64,000 bases of DNA from Amycolatopsis bullii (GTDB lineage Bacteria > Actinomycetota > Actinomycetes > Mycobacteriales > Pseudonocardiaceae): the NCBI RefSeq assembly GCF_014654205.1, contig NZ_BNAW01000002.1, positions 62,001 through 126,000 of the forward strand. The letters run 5' to 3'. Below the pieces are notes generated by a model. It was not told the DNA's origin. It saw only the letters and a program-made list of their open reading frames with translations, and ran no database searches. Shown here in pieces: positions 26,289 through 35,220 of this stretch (positions are counted from its first letter, which is position 1; every line of letters starts with the position of its first letter). Both the position numbers and the translations under genes were made by a program.

Positions 26289-27070
26289 GCCGGCCGCCGG
26301 CCGCGCACGGTGTAGAACAGGCAGGAGCACGCGCGGAAGTCTTCGTGCGCCATGACGTCCCGCACGCGGGCGAGGTCGTCGTCGGAGAATCCGACCGCGA
26401 CGAACTTGTCCCGCAGGTGCCGGGTGTGGTGCACGAGCAGCTGCAGGCCGGCGGAGTCGCGGTCCCACAGCGACACGTGCGGCCGCGCCTCGACCCGGTC
26501 CAGGCCGGCCGCGGTCATCGCCGTGCCCACCGAACGTCCCCACGTGCCCAGTGCACCCGCCCTCCGCATCAGCTCGGCCTTGGCGTCGAGGAACCGTTCG
26601 TACAACCCGGTTTCCGGTCCGGCCAGCGCGGGCCCGTAGGCGATGTCGAACTCGTCGAGCTGCAGCCAGCCGCCGGGTTTCAACGCCCGCGCCAGCTTGC
26701 CGAGCACGGCGATGCGCTCGGGAAGGTGCAGCAGGACGAGCCGGGCGTGGATCAGGTCGAACCGCTGCTCCGGCAGGGCGTCCCGGACGACGTCGTGCTG
26801 TTCGACCGTGAGACCGGGGGCCGGGCGGATGTGCCGGGGGTTGATGTCGGTGGCCAGGACGCGGCCCGTGGGGGCGACGCGTCCGGCGAGCCAGTGCGCG
26901 ATGCTGCCGCCGCCCGCGCCGACCTCGAGGCACTGCCATCCCGGGCCGACGCCGGTCGCGGCCAGCGATGCGGTGGTGGCGGGATCGTAGGCCGCGGCCA
27001 GGCAGCGGTGCTGCTCGTCGCTGTGGGTGTTGTCGTTGTCGAACACGTAGTGCCGGTCGGCGAGGGTCAT
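26285..27070 (-). CDS. SAM-dependent methyltransferase 1
   Basis: The 261-residue class I methyltransferase has motif I LEVGAGGGSIAHWLA, motif II TGRVLATDINPRH, FDLIHARLVLLHLPE and the post-motif ALKPGGWLQLDEFD. The C-terminal cap (DFRACSCLFYTVRGRRPA) is cysteine-containing. It resembles small-molecule O/N/C-methyltransferases of antibiotic clusters. Overlap with the CoA-transferase gene indicates co-translation. The substrate is not identifiable. Confidence 0.85.
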   Translation of the reverse strand: MTLADRHYVFDNDNTHSDEQHRCLAAAYDPATTASLAATGVGPGWQCLEVGAGGGSIAHWLAGRVAPTGRVLATDINPRHIRPAPGLTVEQHDVVRDALPEQRFDLIHARLVLLHLPERIAVLGKLARALKPGGWLQLDEFDIAYGPALAGPETGLYERFLDAKAELMRRAGALGTWGRSVGTAMTAAGLDRVEARPHVSLWDRDSAGLQLLVHHTRHLRDKFVAVGFSDDDLARVRDVMAHEDFRACSCLFYTVRGRRPA

Positions 27071-27079
27071 GGTGCTCCT

Positions 27080-28651
27080 TCAGGTCCAGCGGCCGGAACC
27101 CGCGGTGGCGGTGTTCCCGGTGAGCGCGGCGAGCAGCGCGGTGCGGCGGACCTTTCCGGTCCCGGTGCGGGGCACGTCGTCCCCCGTCAGCACCACGGGC
27201 TCGGCCAGGCGTGGCAGGTCCGCGACCGCCGCCGACCAGGCCGCGGGGTCCAGCGTGCCGTCGGCCGTGACGACCACCGGCAGCGGCGGTGCGCCGGCCC
27301 GGCCGAGCACGACGCATTCGGCCACGGCGTCCAGGCGGTCCTCGACCACGTCTTCCACGGCGAGGCAGCTCAGCCCCGCCACCGTGTCCACCTCGCGGTC
27401 CAGCAGGCGCACCGATCCGGTCCGGGTGAGCGCCCCGACGTCGCCGGTGTTCCACCACCCGTCCGTGCACTTGCCCTGGAACCGCTCGGCCTCGCCGACG
27501 TACCCCAGGCAACGCGCCGGCGTGCGGACCTGCACGACGCCCGGACGGCCGCGGGGAACCGGGGCGAGCGTGGCCGGGTCGACGACCCGCAGCCGCGTCC
27601 GCAACGGGATGGCGCGGCCGGCGTTCCGCCAGGCGGCCGACTTCCGGCCCAGGAAGCGGAACGTGATCGGCCCGGTCTCGCTCTGCCCCCACCCCTGCAT
27701 CCACAGTGGACGCCGGCGAGCCGACGCGGCGAGGTAGCCGCGAACGGTCGGCGGGTGCACGGCGTCGTAGGTGCTCGCGAACAACCGGACGTCGCGGAAG
27801 GCGTTGTCCAGGCGCGTGGTCAGGGGCTGGAGGCGCACGTAGGCGGCCGGCAAGGCCTCGATCACCGTCGGCGGGTGGGCGCGCAGCACGGGGTCGGCGC
27901 GGTCCGGGTGCGTGTCGGTCAGCACGACGATCTTCTTCGGTGCGAGGCACAGCACGCTCGCCGTCCAGCAGAACGTCCGGCCGTGGGCGTACGAGCTGGC
28001 GTTCGCCACCGTGTCGCTGCGGCGCACGCCGGCCATCGGCAGGCGGGTGGCCTCCACCCGGGCGAGAGCGCCGATGATCGTGCGGGTGGAGTGCACCACC
28101 AGTTTGGGAAGCCCGGTCGTGCCCGAGGTGTGCATGATGACCAGCGGCTCGTCTTCGCGGGGCCGGCGCGGTGGCGGCGGGGCGGCCTGACGAAGTTCGC
28201 CGACGTGGACCGCGCGCGGGTGAGCGCGGTCGACGGTCACCGTCGTCCGGCAAAGATCGGTCAGGTCGGCTCCGGCCGAATCGGCCGCGGCCAGGACCTC
28301 GGCCGTCGTGACCAGGACAGCCGGTGAGAGCCGGCCGAGCAGGACGGCGAGGGACTCGGGCGCCAGGTGACCGGACAGCTTCGCCGGCACGGCGCCGATC
28401 CGCACGGCCGCGCAGGCGAGCAGGTCGTAGTCCCAGTGGTTGTCCTTGACGATCGCGACGCGGTCGCCGCGCCGGGCCCCCGCCGCGGCCAGCCAGCCTG
28501 CCGCGGTCCACACCAGCTGGGCCAGTGCAGGAACGTCGTGCGTCGTGCCCGCGTCCGGGGCGATGTCGAACGGGCGGTCGAGGTGCACGACGGTCGGCAC
28601 GCCCCGGTCGGCGCACTCGTCGAACAGCAGACCCATGTCGTAGGGCTTCAC
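27080..28651 (-). CDS. AMP-forming acyl-CoA/acid ligase 2
   Basis: The GTG at 28651 overlaps the upstream stop (GTGA) and gives 523 residues. Motifs: canonical P-loop VIMHTSGTTGLPKLVVHS, A5 GWGQSETGP, NTGDVGALTRTG for A7/A8, and the catalytic Lys in RTGTGKVRRTALL. The A8 hinge is divergent (DREVDTVAGLSCLAVEDVVE). It should activate a carboxylate as acyl-AMP. It and ligase 1 are clearly different sequences, so two acids, or one acid in two steps, may be activated. No carrier domain is present. Confidence 0.88.
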   Translation of the reverse strand: MKPYDMGLLFDECADRGVPTVVHLDRPFDIAPDAGTTHDVPALAQLVWTAAGWLAAAGARRGDRVAIVKDNHWDYDLLACAAVRIGAVPAKLSGHLAPESLAVLLGRLSPAVLVTTAEVLAAADSAGADLTDLCRTTVTVDRAHPRAVHVGELRQAAPPPPRRPREDEPLVIMHTSGTTGLPKLVVHSTRTIIGALARVEATRLPMAGVRRSDTVANASSYAHGRTFCWTASVLCLAPKKIVVLTDTHPDRADPVLRAHPPTVIEALPAAYVRLQPLTTRLDNAFRDVRLFASTYDAVHPPTVRGYLAASARRRPLWMQGWGQSETGPITFRFLGRKSAAWRNAGRAIPLRTRLRVVDPATLAPVPRGRPGVVQVRTPARCLGYVGEAERFQGKCTDGWWNTGDVGALTRTGSVRLLDREVDTVAGLSCLAVEDVVEDRLDAVAECVVLGRAGAPPLPVVVTADGTLDPAAWSAAVADLPRLAEPVVLTGDDVPRTGTGKVRRTALLAALTGNTATAGSGRWT

Positions 28652-30009
28652 ACCGGCTCCTTCACGCGAACGGCTGTCCGGAAGTGGGCGAGCACGCGCG
28701 AGGCGGTGCGGGCCGCGGAACGCACCGCGCCCTCGCTGCTGGGCCGCAGGAACTCCCAGTCGCCCGCGTAGTCCACCGGGTACGGGCCGGTCCGGGCGGC
28801 GAACCCCGCCCGCAGGCGCAACGCCTCCGGGGTGGCCTCGGGCAGCCCGTGACGGAACCGGTGGGTGAACGTCGCCGTCACCGCGTCGGCCAAGCCGGGG
28901 ACGTACCGCGTCGCGGGCTCCACGAGGGCGGCGGCGACGGCGTCGTCCGGGGCGTCCAGCAGCCCCGGGATGGCCGAGGGGCTGGTCATCAGGGTGAGCA
29001 GTCCGCAGCCCGCCGGCGCGCGCCCACGGTGTTTGACGTGGTCGAAGATGATCCCGGCCAGCACGGGTTCTTCGGCGGCGGGAGTCAGCAGCGTATAGAG
29101 CGCCTTGTGGGCGCGAAGGGCCAGTGGGCGGTCGAGCAGGCAGCCGACCTTCAGCGTGGGGGTGAACGTGCACGCGTCCACGAACCGGCGTACGGGTTCG
29201 CGCTCGTCGGTGTGCAGCCGCGCGGCGACGGGTGCGGGAACGCAGAGCAGGGCGACCCCGGCGGTGACCGGGCCGCGGTCGGTGGTGAGCACGGCGATCC
29301 CGGTGTCGGCGGTGACCTGCGTGACGGTGGTCCCGGTGCGCACGTCGAGGTGTCCGGCGAGGGTGCGGGCGAGGGTGTCCATGCCGTCGCGGTAGGTGCG
29401 CCACGTCGAGGGCGGGCCGACGTCGAGCAGGAGGCTGACGAACGGTGCTGCCGCCGAGCGTTCCGGCTGCCAGCCGAAGAAGCTGCCGACCACGGGCTGG
29501 AACAGGTAGTCGTGGAGGTCGGGGTGGTACCGGCGGGCGAGGGCGGCGACGGTGGTGTCCCCCAGCGGGCTCGCCTCGGGCACGTCGGGGTCGAACCGCC
29601 GCCGGTGCCGCGCCGTCCAGGCCAGGAACCGGGCCAGGTCGACGCGGGCACGCGGCCGCAGTCCGGCGTGGCTGACGAGCCCGCGGGGGTCGGAGACCCC
29701 GCTGTGCGCGGCGCCGTCGCGCCACATCGCGAGGGGGCCGCCGATCCGCGGCACCTCCGTCTCCGCCATGGCGGTGCGCCGCACCAGCTCCCACGTCGCG
29801 CGGTACCCGCTCGACGGGATCTGTTCCGCGCCCTCGTCCATCGTGTAGCCCGCGTGGCGGTGGCTGGCCATGCGGCCGCCGACCCGGTTCCGTGTCTCGA
29901 AAACCCGCACCGTGAGGCCCGCGCGGACCAGTTCGTGCGCCGCGGTCAGCCCGGCGATCCCGGCGCCGACCACGGCGACGTCGACGTCCGTGGCCCGTCT
30001 CCCGGTCAT
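28648..30009 (-). CDS. FAD-dependent amine-oxidase/protoporphyrinogen-oxidase-like oxidoreductase
   Basis: The protein is 453 residues. The N-terminal dinucleotide fold is VAVVGAGIAGLTAAHELVRAG followed by VRVFETRNRVGGRMASH, the signature of the flavin amine oxidase / HemG / phytoene desaturase superfamily. A substrate-domain block (DYLFQPVVGSFFGWQP) and a C-terminal FAD motif (PYPVDYAGDWEFLRPSSEGAVRSA) are also visible. It probably oxidises or desaturates a ring or a C-N bond. Overlaps on both sides (GTGA and ATGA) place it firmly inside the operon. Haem synthesis is unlikely given the context. Confidence 0.85.
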   Translation of the reverse strand: MTGRRATDVDVAVVGAGIAGLTAAHELVRAGLTVRVFETRNRVGGRMASHRHAGYTMDEGAEQIPSSGYRATWELVRRTAMAETEVPRIGGPLAMWRDGAAHSGVSDPRGLVSHAGLRPRARVDLARFLAWTARHRRRFDPDVPEASPLGDTTVAALARRYHPDLHDYLFQPVVGSFFGWQPERSAAAPFVSLLLDVGPPSTWRTYRDGMDTLARTLAGHLDVRTGTTVTQVTADTGIAVLTTDRGPVTAGVALLCVPAPVAARLHTDEREPVRRFVDACTFTPTLKVGCLLDRPLALRAHKALYTLLTPAAEEPVLAGIIFDHVKHRGRAPAGCGLLTLMTSPSAIPGLLDAPDDAVAAALVEPATRYVPGLADAVTATFTHRFRHGLPEATPEALRLRAGFAARTGPYPVDYAGDWEFLRPSSEGAVRSAARTASRVLAHFRTAVRVKEPV

Positions 30010-30971
30010 TTCGTGACCGCCAGGACGAGGTTCGCGGCCACGAGCAGCGCGGCGCCCACCCGGTGCGCGGTGAACCCGATCGCCCGGGCCCGCAGGATGT
30101 CGCCGCGGGCACCGAACCCGATGCCGAACTGGCGGACGCGCAGCACGGTGACGGGCAGCATGAGGAGGACGAACCACCACGGGGCCACGCCCGTCGCCGA
30201 CGCCACCGCGCCGAGGAGGAACTCCCCCAGCGACAGTGCCGCGACGAACCGCCGGTTGCCGCGGGGAGTCGTCAGCGCGGCCACCGTGGGCCGGCCGACC
30301 GCGCGGTCCCCCGCGATGTCGTTGGTGTTCGAGTACACGCCGAACAGCAGCGGCCCGAGCCCGAACAGCAGCGCCTGCACGAGGACGAACCCGTCGAAGC
30401 GGCCGGTGACCAGGCCGTAGGGCGCGAGCACCATGACCCAGCCCAGTGCGGCGATGTACGCCTCCTGGAAGCCGTGGTAGCTGATCTTCAGCCCGTAGGA
30501 GTACTGGATGCCGACCACGAAGTTGGCCACGATCAGCCAGATCGTCCACTGTGGAGCGTGCGGAGCGGTCATCACCGCGACGGCGAAGACGGCGGCGCCC
30601 GCGATGGCCGTGAGCCAGCCGAAGCACTCCACCTCGGGTTCGGTCAGCGCCCCGGTCACCAGGGGTTTGCGCCGGGCGCGGCGCAGGGTCGGGTTGGCGC
30701 GGTAGTTGGCCGTGTCGCTGCCGTCGCGGTAGCCGGTGAGGTCGTCGAACGCCACCAGGGAGGCGGTCATCAGGACGGCGCCGAGCCCGAACAGGCCGAG
30801 TGTCGTCAACACCGCGGGATCGAAGTCGCCGATCGGCAGCAGGACCGCGGAGAGGACGACCAGCAGGCTCAGGTAGTAGTCGAACACGTCGAGTTTCGCG
30901 AGCCTCGCGTAGGTGACGACCTTGGCCTCGCGCACGGTGGACGGCCTCGCCCGGACAGTTGCGTCGGTCAT
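30006..30971 (-). CDS. UbiA-family membrane prenyltransferase
   Basis: The 321-residue product has about eight to nine membrane helices. The first Asp-rich motif is variant, AFDDLTGYRDGSD in place of NDxxDxxxD. The second is recognisable, YSNTNDIAGDRAVGRPT. These motifs bind the Mg-diphosphate of an isoprenyl donor, which is transferred to an aromatic or other acceptor at the membrane. Related enzymes include MenA-like and phytyltransferase groups. The gene is embedded between the FAD enzyme and methyltransferase 2 with ATGA-type overlaps. There is no prenyl diphosphate synthase in the window, so the donor probably comes from primary metabolism. Confidence 0.88.
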   Translation of the reverse strand: MTDATVRARPSTVREAKVVTYARLAKLDVFDYYLSLLVVLSAVLLPIGDFDPAVLTTLGLFGLGAVLMTASLVAFDDLTGYRDGSDTANYRANPTLRRARRKPLVTGALTEPEVECFGWLTAIAGAAVFAVAVMTAPHAPQWTIWLIVANFVVGIQYSYGLKISYHGFQEAYIAALGWVMVLAPYGLVTGRFDGFVLVQALLFGLGPLLFGVYSNTNDIAGDRAVGRPTVAALTTPRGNRRFVAALSLGEFLLGAVASATGVAPWWFVLLMLPVTVLRVRQFGIGFGARGDILRARAIGFTAHRVGAALLVAANLVLAVTK

Positions 30972-31648
30972 CAGGCGTCCTGACCACCGAACGCGATGAG
31001 CGCGGCGAACGAGCGGTCGCCGCCGTAGTCCACCATCCGCTCGTCGACGACCTCGGCTCCCGGCAGCAGCCGGACGTACTCCTCGAGGGTGCGCAGGCGC
31101 GACCACTTGCTCACCGGGACACTCGCGTGTTCGTACTCGATGAGCGTGAGGTGCCGGGCGGACTTCGCGATCACCCGGCAGGTGTCGCGGAGCCGGCTTT
31201 CGTCGAGCACGTGCATCAGGACCCACACGCACACCGCGGCGTCGTACCGTTCGCGTGGTGGCCGCAGGCGATCGGCCCGGACGCAGGCGAACTCGACGGC
31301 GGGCAGGTGGCGGCAGGTGGCGCGGGCCTGGTCCAGCATCGCCGGCGTCATGTCGATCGCGTGGACCCGCTCGGCGTGTGCGGCGATGGCCGGCGTCAGC
31401 CGTCCGATGCCGCAACCGATTTCCAGGGCGTGCCGCGGACGCCGGCCGAGGCGCTCCGCGACGAGCGCGAGCTGGTCGGTCACGACAGCGCGGGTCTGTC
31501 GGGTCACGCCGACGTTGAGGCTGTCCGGCTGCGAGGATCGCATGACCCGGCGCAGACCGGTCCGCCGCGCGCGCTCCCGCCATTCCGCGGCGATCTCGTC
31601 CTCGGTGACTTCCCGGGTGCCGCCTGGCGCACTCGTCATCGTGTTCAC
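30971..31648 (-). CDS. SAM-dependent methyltransferase 2
   Basis: From the GTG at 31648, overlapping the stop of the aminotransferase gene, the enzyme is 225 residues. Motif I is ALEIGCGIGRLTPAIA, then RVHAIDMTPAMLDQARA, YDAAVCVWVLMHVLDE and SARHLTLIEYEH. An internal ATG at 31639 is a possible alternative start. It belongs to the class I small-molecule methyltransferases and is not closely similar to methyltransferase 1. Confidence 0.85.
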   Translation of the reverse strand: MNTMTSAPGGTREVTEDEIAAEWRERARRTGLRRVMRSSQPDSLNVGVTRQTRAVVTDQLALVAERLGRRPRHALEIGCGIGRLTPAIAAHAERVHAIDMTPAMLDQARATCRHLPAVEFACVRADRLRPPRERYDAAVCVWVLMHVLDESRLRDTCRVIAKSARHLTLIEYEHASVPVSKWSRLRTLEEYVRLLPGAEVVDERMVDYGGDRSFAALIAFGGQDA

Positions 31649-32778
31649 GGTCTCGGGTCCTTCCGGTCGGCGAACTGGCACACCGCGGCGGCGATGTGCT
31701 CGACCTGCGCATCGGTCAGGTGGGGGTACACCGGAAGCGCGAGGATGGTTTCGCTGGCGGCCGTTGCGTTCGGCCACACCTTGCCCGCCGGGGCCCAACG
31801 CGCGAAGGCGGGCTGGGCGGGCAACGGGGCCGGGTAGTACACGTGCGTGCCGATGCCGAGCGCGGCGAGGTGCGCCGCCAGCTCGTCACGGCGGTCGGCC
31901 CGCAGGCAGTAGACGTAGTAGCAGCGTCCGTCGCGGCCGGGTGGTGGCGGCGTGATGCCGCGGCCGGCCAGGGGCGCGAACTGCCGGGTGTAGTACTCGG
32001 CGATGTCGGCGCGGCGCGCGAGCCGGGCGGCGAGGCCGGGCAGCCGTCGCAGCTGGAACGCGGCCTGCACCTCGTCGAACCGGCTGTTGTACCCGATGCG
32101 GTGGTGGACGAAGCGCTGCCTGCCGTCCTGCCCGTGGTTGCGCAGCATCCGCACGGTCCGCGCCAGGTCCGGGTTCCGGGTGACCACCACCCCGCCCTCC
32201 CCCGGCATCCCGAACGACTTCACCTGGACGAAGGAGAACACCCCGGCGTCGCCCCACGTTCCCGCGGGCCGGCCGTGCAGGGTGGCGCCTTGGGCGACCG
32301 CGGAGTCTTCGACGAGGCGCAGTCCGTGGCGGGCGGCGATGTCCTCGAACGCGGGCATGTCGGCCATCACCGAGAACTGGTGCGCGGGCATGATCGCCTT
32401 GGTGCGCGGGGTGATCGCCGCTTCGGCGAGCTCGGGATCGAGCGTCATGGTGTCGGGCCGCACGTCCGCGAACACGGGGATGGCGCCCGCGGTGACCACG
32501 GTCGCCGCGATCGGCGCACAGCCGAAGGCCGGAACCACGACTTCGTCGCCGGGGCCGATGTCCAGCGCGGCGAGCACGAGCGACAGGGCTGACGTGCCGC
32601 TGCCGCAGGCGACCACGTCGGCACCGGCGACCGTGTCACGCAGCGCCTGCTCGAAGCGCGCTGTGTGGTCGCCGAGGATGAACCGCTGGGCGGGGCCGGT
32701 GCCGAGGTCGCGGACGATTTCGATCAGCGTGTCGCGGTCGGCCTCGAACAGGTCCGGCGGGAAGAACGGCAACGTCAT
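31645..32778 (-). CDS. DegT/DnrJ/EryC1-family aminotransferase A
   Basis: The 377-residue PLP protein has ACGSGTSALSLVLAALDIGPGDEVVVPAFG, the PLP-ring Asp in RLVEDSAVAQG, and the Schiff-base Lys in SFVQVKSFGMPGEGG. The last is a variant of the usual SFxPxKNLGAxGxGG. The C-terminal half has YNSRFDEVQAAFQLRRL. The family aminates keto-sugars and inososes. It overlaps aminotransferase B by 4 bases. The context around the Lys is unusual, but Lys, Asp and the glycine loop are all present, so it is probably active. Confidence 0.87.
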   Translation of the reverse strand: MTLPFFPPDLFEADRDTLIEIVRDLGTGPAQRFILGDHTARFEQALRDTVAGADVVACGSGTSALSLVLAALDIGPGDEVVVPAFGCAPIAATVVTAGAIPVFADVRPDTMTLDPELAEAAITPRTKAIMPAHQFSVMADMPAFEDIAARHGLRLVEDSAVAQGATLHGRPAGTWGDAGVFSFVQVKSFGMPGEGGVVVTRNPDLARTVRMLRNHGQDGRQRFVHHRIGYNSRFDEVQAAFQLRRLPGLAARLARRADIAEYYTRQFAPLAGRGITPPPPGRDGRCYYVYCLRADRRDELAAHLAALGIGTHVYYPAPLPAQPAFARWAPAGKVWPNATAASETILALPVYPHLTDAQVEHIAAAVCQFADRKDPRP

Positions 32779-33980
32779 GACGCAGTTCCCGTGTAGTGGC
32801 GCCGGATTTCCGCGCACACGCGGTCGACCTCGGCGAGCGTGAGATCGGGGTGGAGCGGCAGCGCGACCGTGCGGCGGCAGGCCTCCTCCGCGTGGGGGAA
32901 GTCGCCCGGCCGGTGGCCGAGATCGGCGAAACACGGCTGCAGGTGCAGCGGAACCGGGTAATAGACCTCGGTGCCGATTCCCGCGGCGGCCAAGGTGCTC
33001 GCCAGGCCGTCCCGGTCGTCGACCTCGGCCACGTAGACGTAGCAGACGTCGCGGTCGCCGCCGCCGTCGGTCACCGGACCGGGTACCCGGAGCACGCCGG
33101 GGATGCCGGACAGGCGCTCGGTGTAGGCGGCGGCGAGCTCTGCCCGCCGGGTGATGTCCTCTTCCAAAGCGGACAGCTTCGCGATCAGCACGGCGGCCTG
33201 GACGTCGTCCATCTTGCTGTTCACCCCGGCCAGTTCGCTGCCGGTCTTGATCGCGGGAAAATCGCCGAGCGTGGCGCCCGGGCGCCCGTGGTGCCGCAGG
33301 GCGGCGACCTTCGCCGCGATCCCGGCGTCGTCGGTGAGCACTGCACCCGCGTCGCCGAGGGCGCCGAGTGTCTTGCTGGGGAAGAACGACAGCACGCCGC
33401 CTGCACCGTGCAGCCCCGCGTGCTTGCCCTGCCGGCGCATGCCGATCGCCTCCGCGCTGTCCTCCAGCAGGGTGAGCCCGTGCCGGGCCGCGAGCGCGGT
33501 GAACGCGGCCACGTCGGCCATCCGGTCGAAGAGGTGCACCGGCATGATCGCGCGCGTGCGTGTTGTGATCGCGCGGGCGGCCGCTTCCGGGCACATCTGG
33601 TACGTCGCCGGGTCGATGTCGGTGAACTGGGGCCGTCCGCCCGCGTGGACGACCGAGGTCGCGGTGGCCACGAACGTGAACGCCGGGACGAGCACCCCCG
33701 CGCCGTCGCCCAGCTCGCACGCCCGCAGAAGCAGGATCAGCGCGTCGGTGCCGCTGTTGACGCCGACGACGTGGGCCGCGCCGGTGTACTCGGCCAGCCG
33801 GCGCTCCAGCCGGGCCACTTGGGCACCGTGGGAGAACTTCCCGCTGTCGGCGACCTCGTGCAGCCGTGCCTCGATTTCCGGCCACCGCCGCCGGAAACCG
33901 GCTGCCTGGCTGAAGAACGGGACCGGCGCGGACCCGGAGTCGCGGAGATTTCCCTTGTGGGGAAGGGAGGTTACGGACAT
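32775..33980 (-). CDS. DegT/DnrJ/EryC1-family aminotransferase B
   Basis: This 401-residue paralogue starts at 33980 with GAGGAGC upstream and is the first gene of the leftward operon. It has GVNSGTDALILLLRACELGDGAGVLVPAFTF, LLEDSAEAIG with the PLP Asp, and the canonical Lys in SFFPSKTLGALGDAGAV, followed by GVNSKMDDVQAAVLIAKL. It is closer to standard nucleotide-sugar aminotransferases than paralogue A. Two consecutive aminotransferases imply two amination steps or a diamino product. Confidence 0.9.
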   Translation of the reverse strand: MSVTSLPHKGNLRDSGSAPVPFFSQAAGFRRRWPEIEARLHEVADSGKFSHGAQVARLERRLAEYTGAAHVVGVNSGTDALILLLRACELGDGAGVLVPAFTFVATATSVVHAGGRPQFTDIDPATYQMCPEAAARAITTRTRAIMPVHLFDRMADVAAFTALAARHGLTLLEDSAEAIGMRRQGKHAGLHGAGGVLSFFPSKTLGALGDAGAVLTDDAGIAAKVAALRHHGRPGATLGDFPAIKTGSELAGVNSKMDDVQAAVLIAKLSALEEDITRRAELAAAYTERLSGIPGVLRVPGPVTDGGGDRDVCYVYVAEVDDRDGLASTLAAAGIGTEVYYPVPLHLQPCFADLGHRPGDFPHAEEACRRTVALPLHPDLTLAEVDRVCAEIRRHYTGTAS

Positions 33981-34233
33981 GGCTCCTCGTCGGTCGCGGA
34001 TGGACGCCCTTCGAACGTAGCCCGCGTCCGGCGACGGCGGCGAGGACTTCGGCCCGGAATCATCCGGACGAGGCGCGAGCATGATCCAATGGACCAACCC
34101 GGCGACACAGCGCGAAGACGCCCGAGCGGCGCCGCGGACGTGAACTGTCGCAACGGATCGGACATGGCGCTACCGTCGATCGTGTTCTCGTTGCCACACA
34201 GGGCGAATCCCACGTCACGACGAAAGGACGGCG
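33981..34233. promoter_or_regulatory. divergent promoter region of the biosynthetic locus
   Basis: The 253-bp gap separates the first genes of the leftward and rightward operons and must contain both promoters. GCGACGAAAGGA ahead of 34234 is the right-hand ribosome site. I see no strong -35/-10 pair or long palindrome; a short TCGATCG palindrome lies near 34177. No regulator gene is present in either operon. Confidence 0.5.
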
Positions 34234-35220
34234 ATGCCGCACAGCGTTGTCGCAGGGCTCGGGCGGTCGGGCGCGGGCCTGCACGTGCCGGTGTTGCGGC
34301 GCTTGCGCGCGCAATTCCCGGAAATATTCGGATGTCATTCGATCGTGGGTTTCGATCCCGCGGCCGGAATGGCTCTGCGTGACGGAAGCGTCGACATCAT
34401 CGCGGACTCGCTCGACCGGCTCACGGCGTTCGTCCCGCCCGGCGACACCGTCGTACACGTGTGCACGCCGCCCGCCACCCGGGTCGCCGTGCTCACTTCC
34501 CTTGCCGCACAGGGATTCCGTCGGCTGGTGGTCGAGAAACCGGTCGCCGGTGACCTCGACGCGCTCGCGGCGATCGAGCGGCTCCGCACCGAGCACGGCC
34601 TCGACGTGGTGGTCGTGACGCACTGGCTCGCCGCCGCCCTCACCTGGCGGCTCGCGCGGCTGGCGCGGTCGGGTGAGTACGGTCCCCTCGCGTCGATCTC
34701 CGTACGGCAGGACAAGCCGAGGTTCGCCCGGGCGAGCGATCGGGCGCACGCCGATGCGTTCGAAGTGGAGGTGCCGCACGCGCTGGCGGTCGCGCTCACC
34801 ATCGCCGGGCCGGCCGAGCTGACCGGCGCCGGGTGGACCGATCCGCACGCCGGACCGCTGGGCGGAGCCTGGCTGTCGGTGCGGCACCGCGGCGGCCCCC
34901 GCACGACCATCCACTCCGACCTGACGTCCCCGGTGCGCCGCCGCGAGATCATCCTGCGCCTGCGGGACACGACGGTGGTGGGTCACTACCCCGTCTCCGC
35001 CGACGACCACCACGCCCAGCTGCGGGTCGGCGCCGGCCCGCGCGAGGTGTTCGAAGACGAAGCACTCGGCGCCTTCCTGCTGGCGGCCTACCGGTACTTC
35101 ACCGGCGCGGCGGCCGCACCGCCCGGGGAGTTCGCCGTGCACGCGGCCGTGGTGCGGCTGCTGGCCGAGGCCCGCGACGCCGCCCGTTCGCCCGAGAACG
35201 AGCCCGCCCGTGCGCGCTGA
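34234..35220 (+). CDS. Gfo/Idh/MocA-family oxidoreductase A
   Basis: The protein (328 aa) has a Rossmann motif VAGLGRSGAGLHVPVLRRL, the CTPPATRVAVLTSL segment and the signature EKP in LVVEKPVAGDLDAL, with THWLAAALTWRLARL following. The C-terminal sheet domain begins near residue 130. The family uses NAD(P) to oxidise or reduce sugars and cyclitols. It starts the rightward operon and overlaps the TIM-barrel gene by 11 bases. The usual central H-D pair of sugar dehydrogenases is not obvious, so its substrate may be atypical. Confidence 0.82.
   Translation: MPHSVVAGLGRSGAGLHVPVLRRLRAQFPEIFGCHSIVGFDPAAGMALRDGSVDIIADSLDRLTAFVPPGDTVVHVCTPPATRVAVLTSLAAQGFRRLVVEKPVAGDLDALAAIERLRTEHGLDVVVVTHWLAAALTWRLARLARSGEYGPLASISVRQDKPRFARASDRAHADAFEVEVPHALAVALTIAGPAELTGAGWTDPHAGPLGGAWLSVRHRGGPRTTIHSDLTSPVRRREIILRLRDTTVVGHYPVSADDHHAQLRVGAGPREVFEDEALGAFLLAAYRYFTGAAAAPPGEFAVHAAVVRLLAEARDAARSPENEPARAR

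Noticed and set aside
23089..28651. The two ligases as NRPS adenylation modules
   Set aside because: Neither is followed by a carrier (LGGxS) or condensation domain, so they are stand-alone ligases.
28648..30009. The FAD protein as protoporphyrinogen oxidase for haem synthesis
   Set aside because: It shares only the general superfamily motifs and is locked into a biosynthetic operon with no haem genes.
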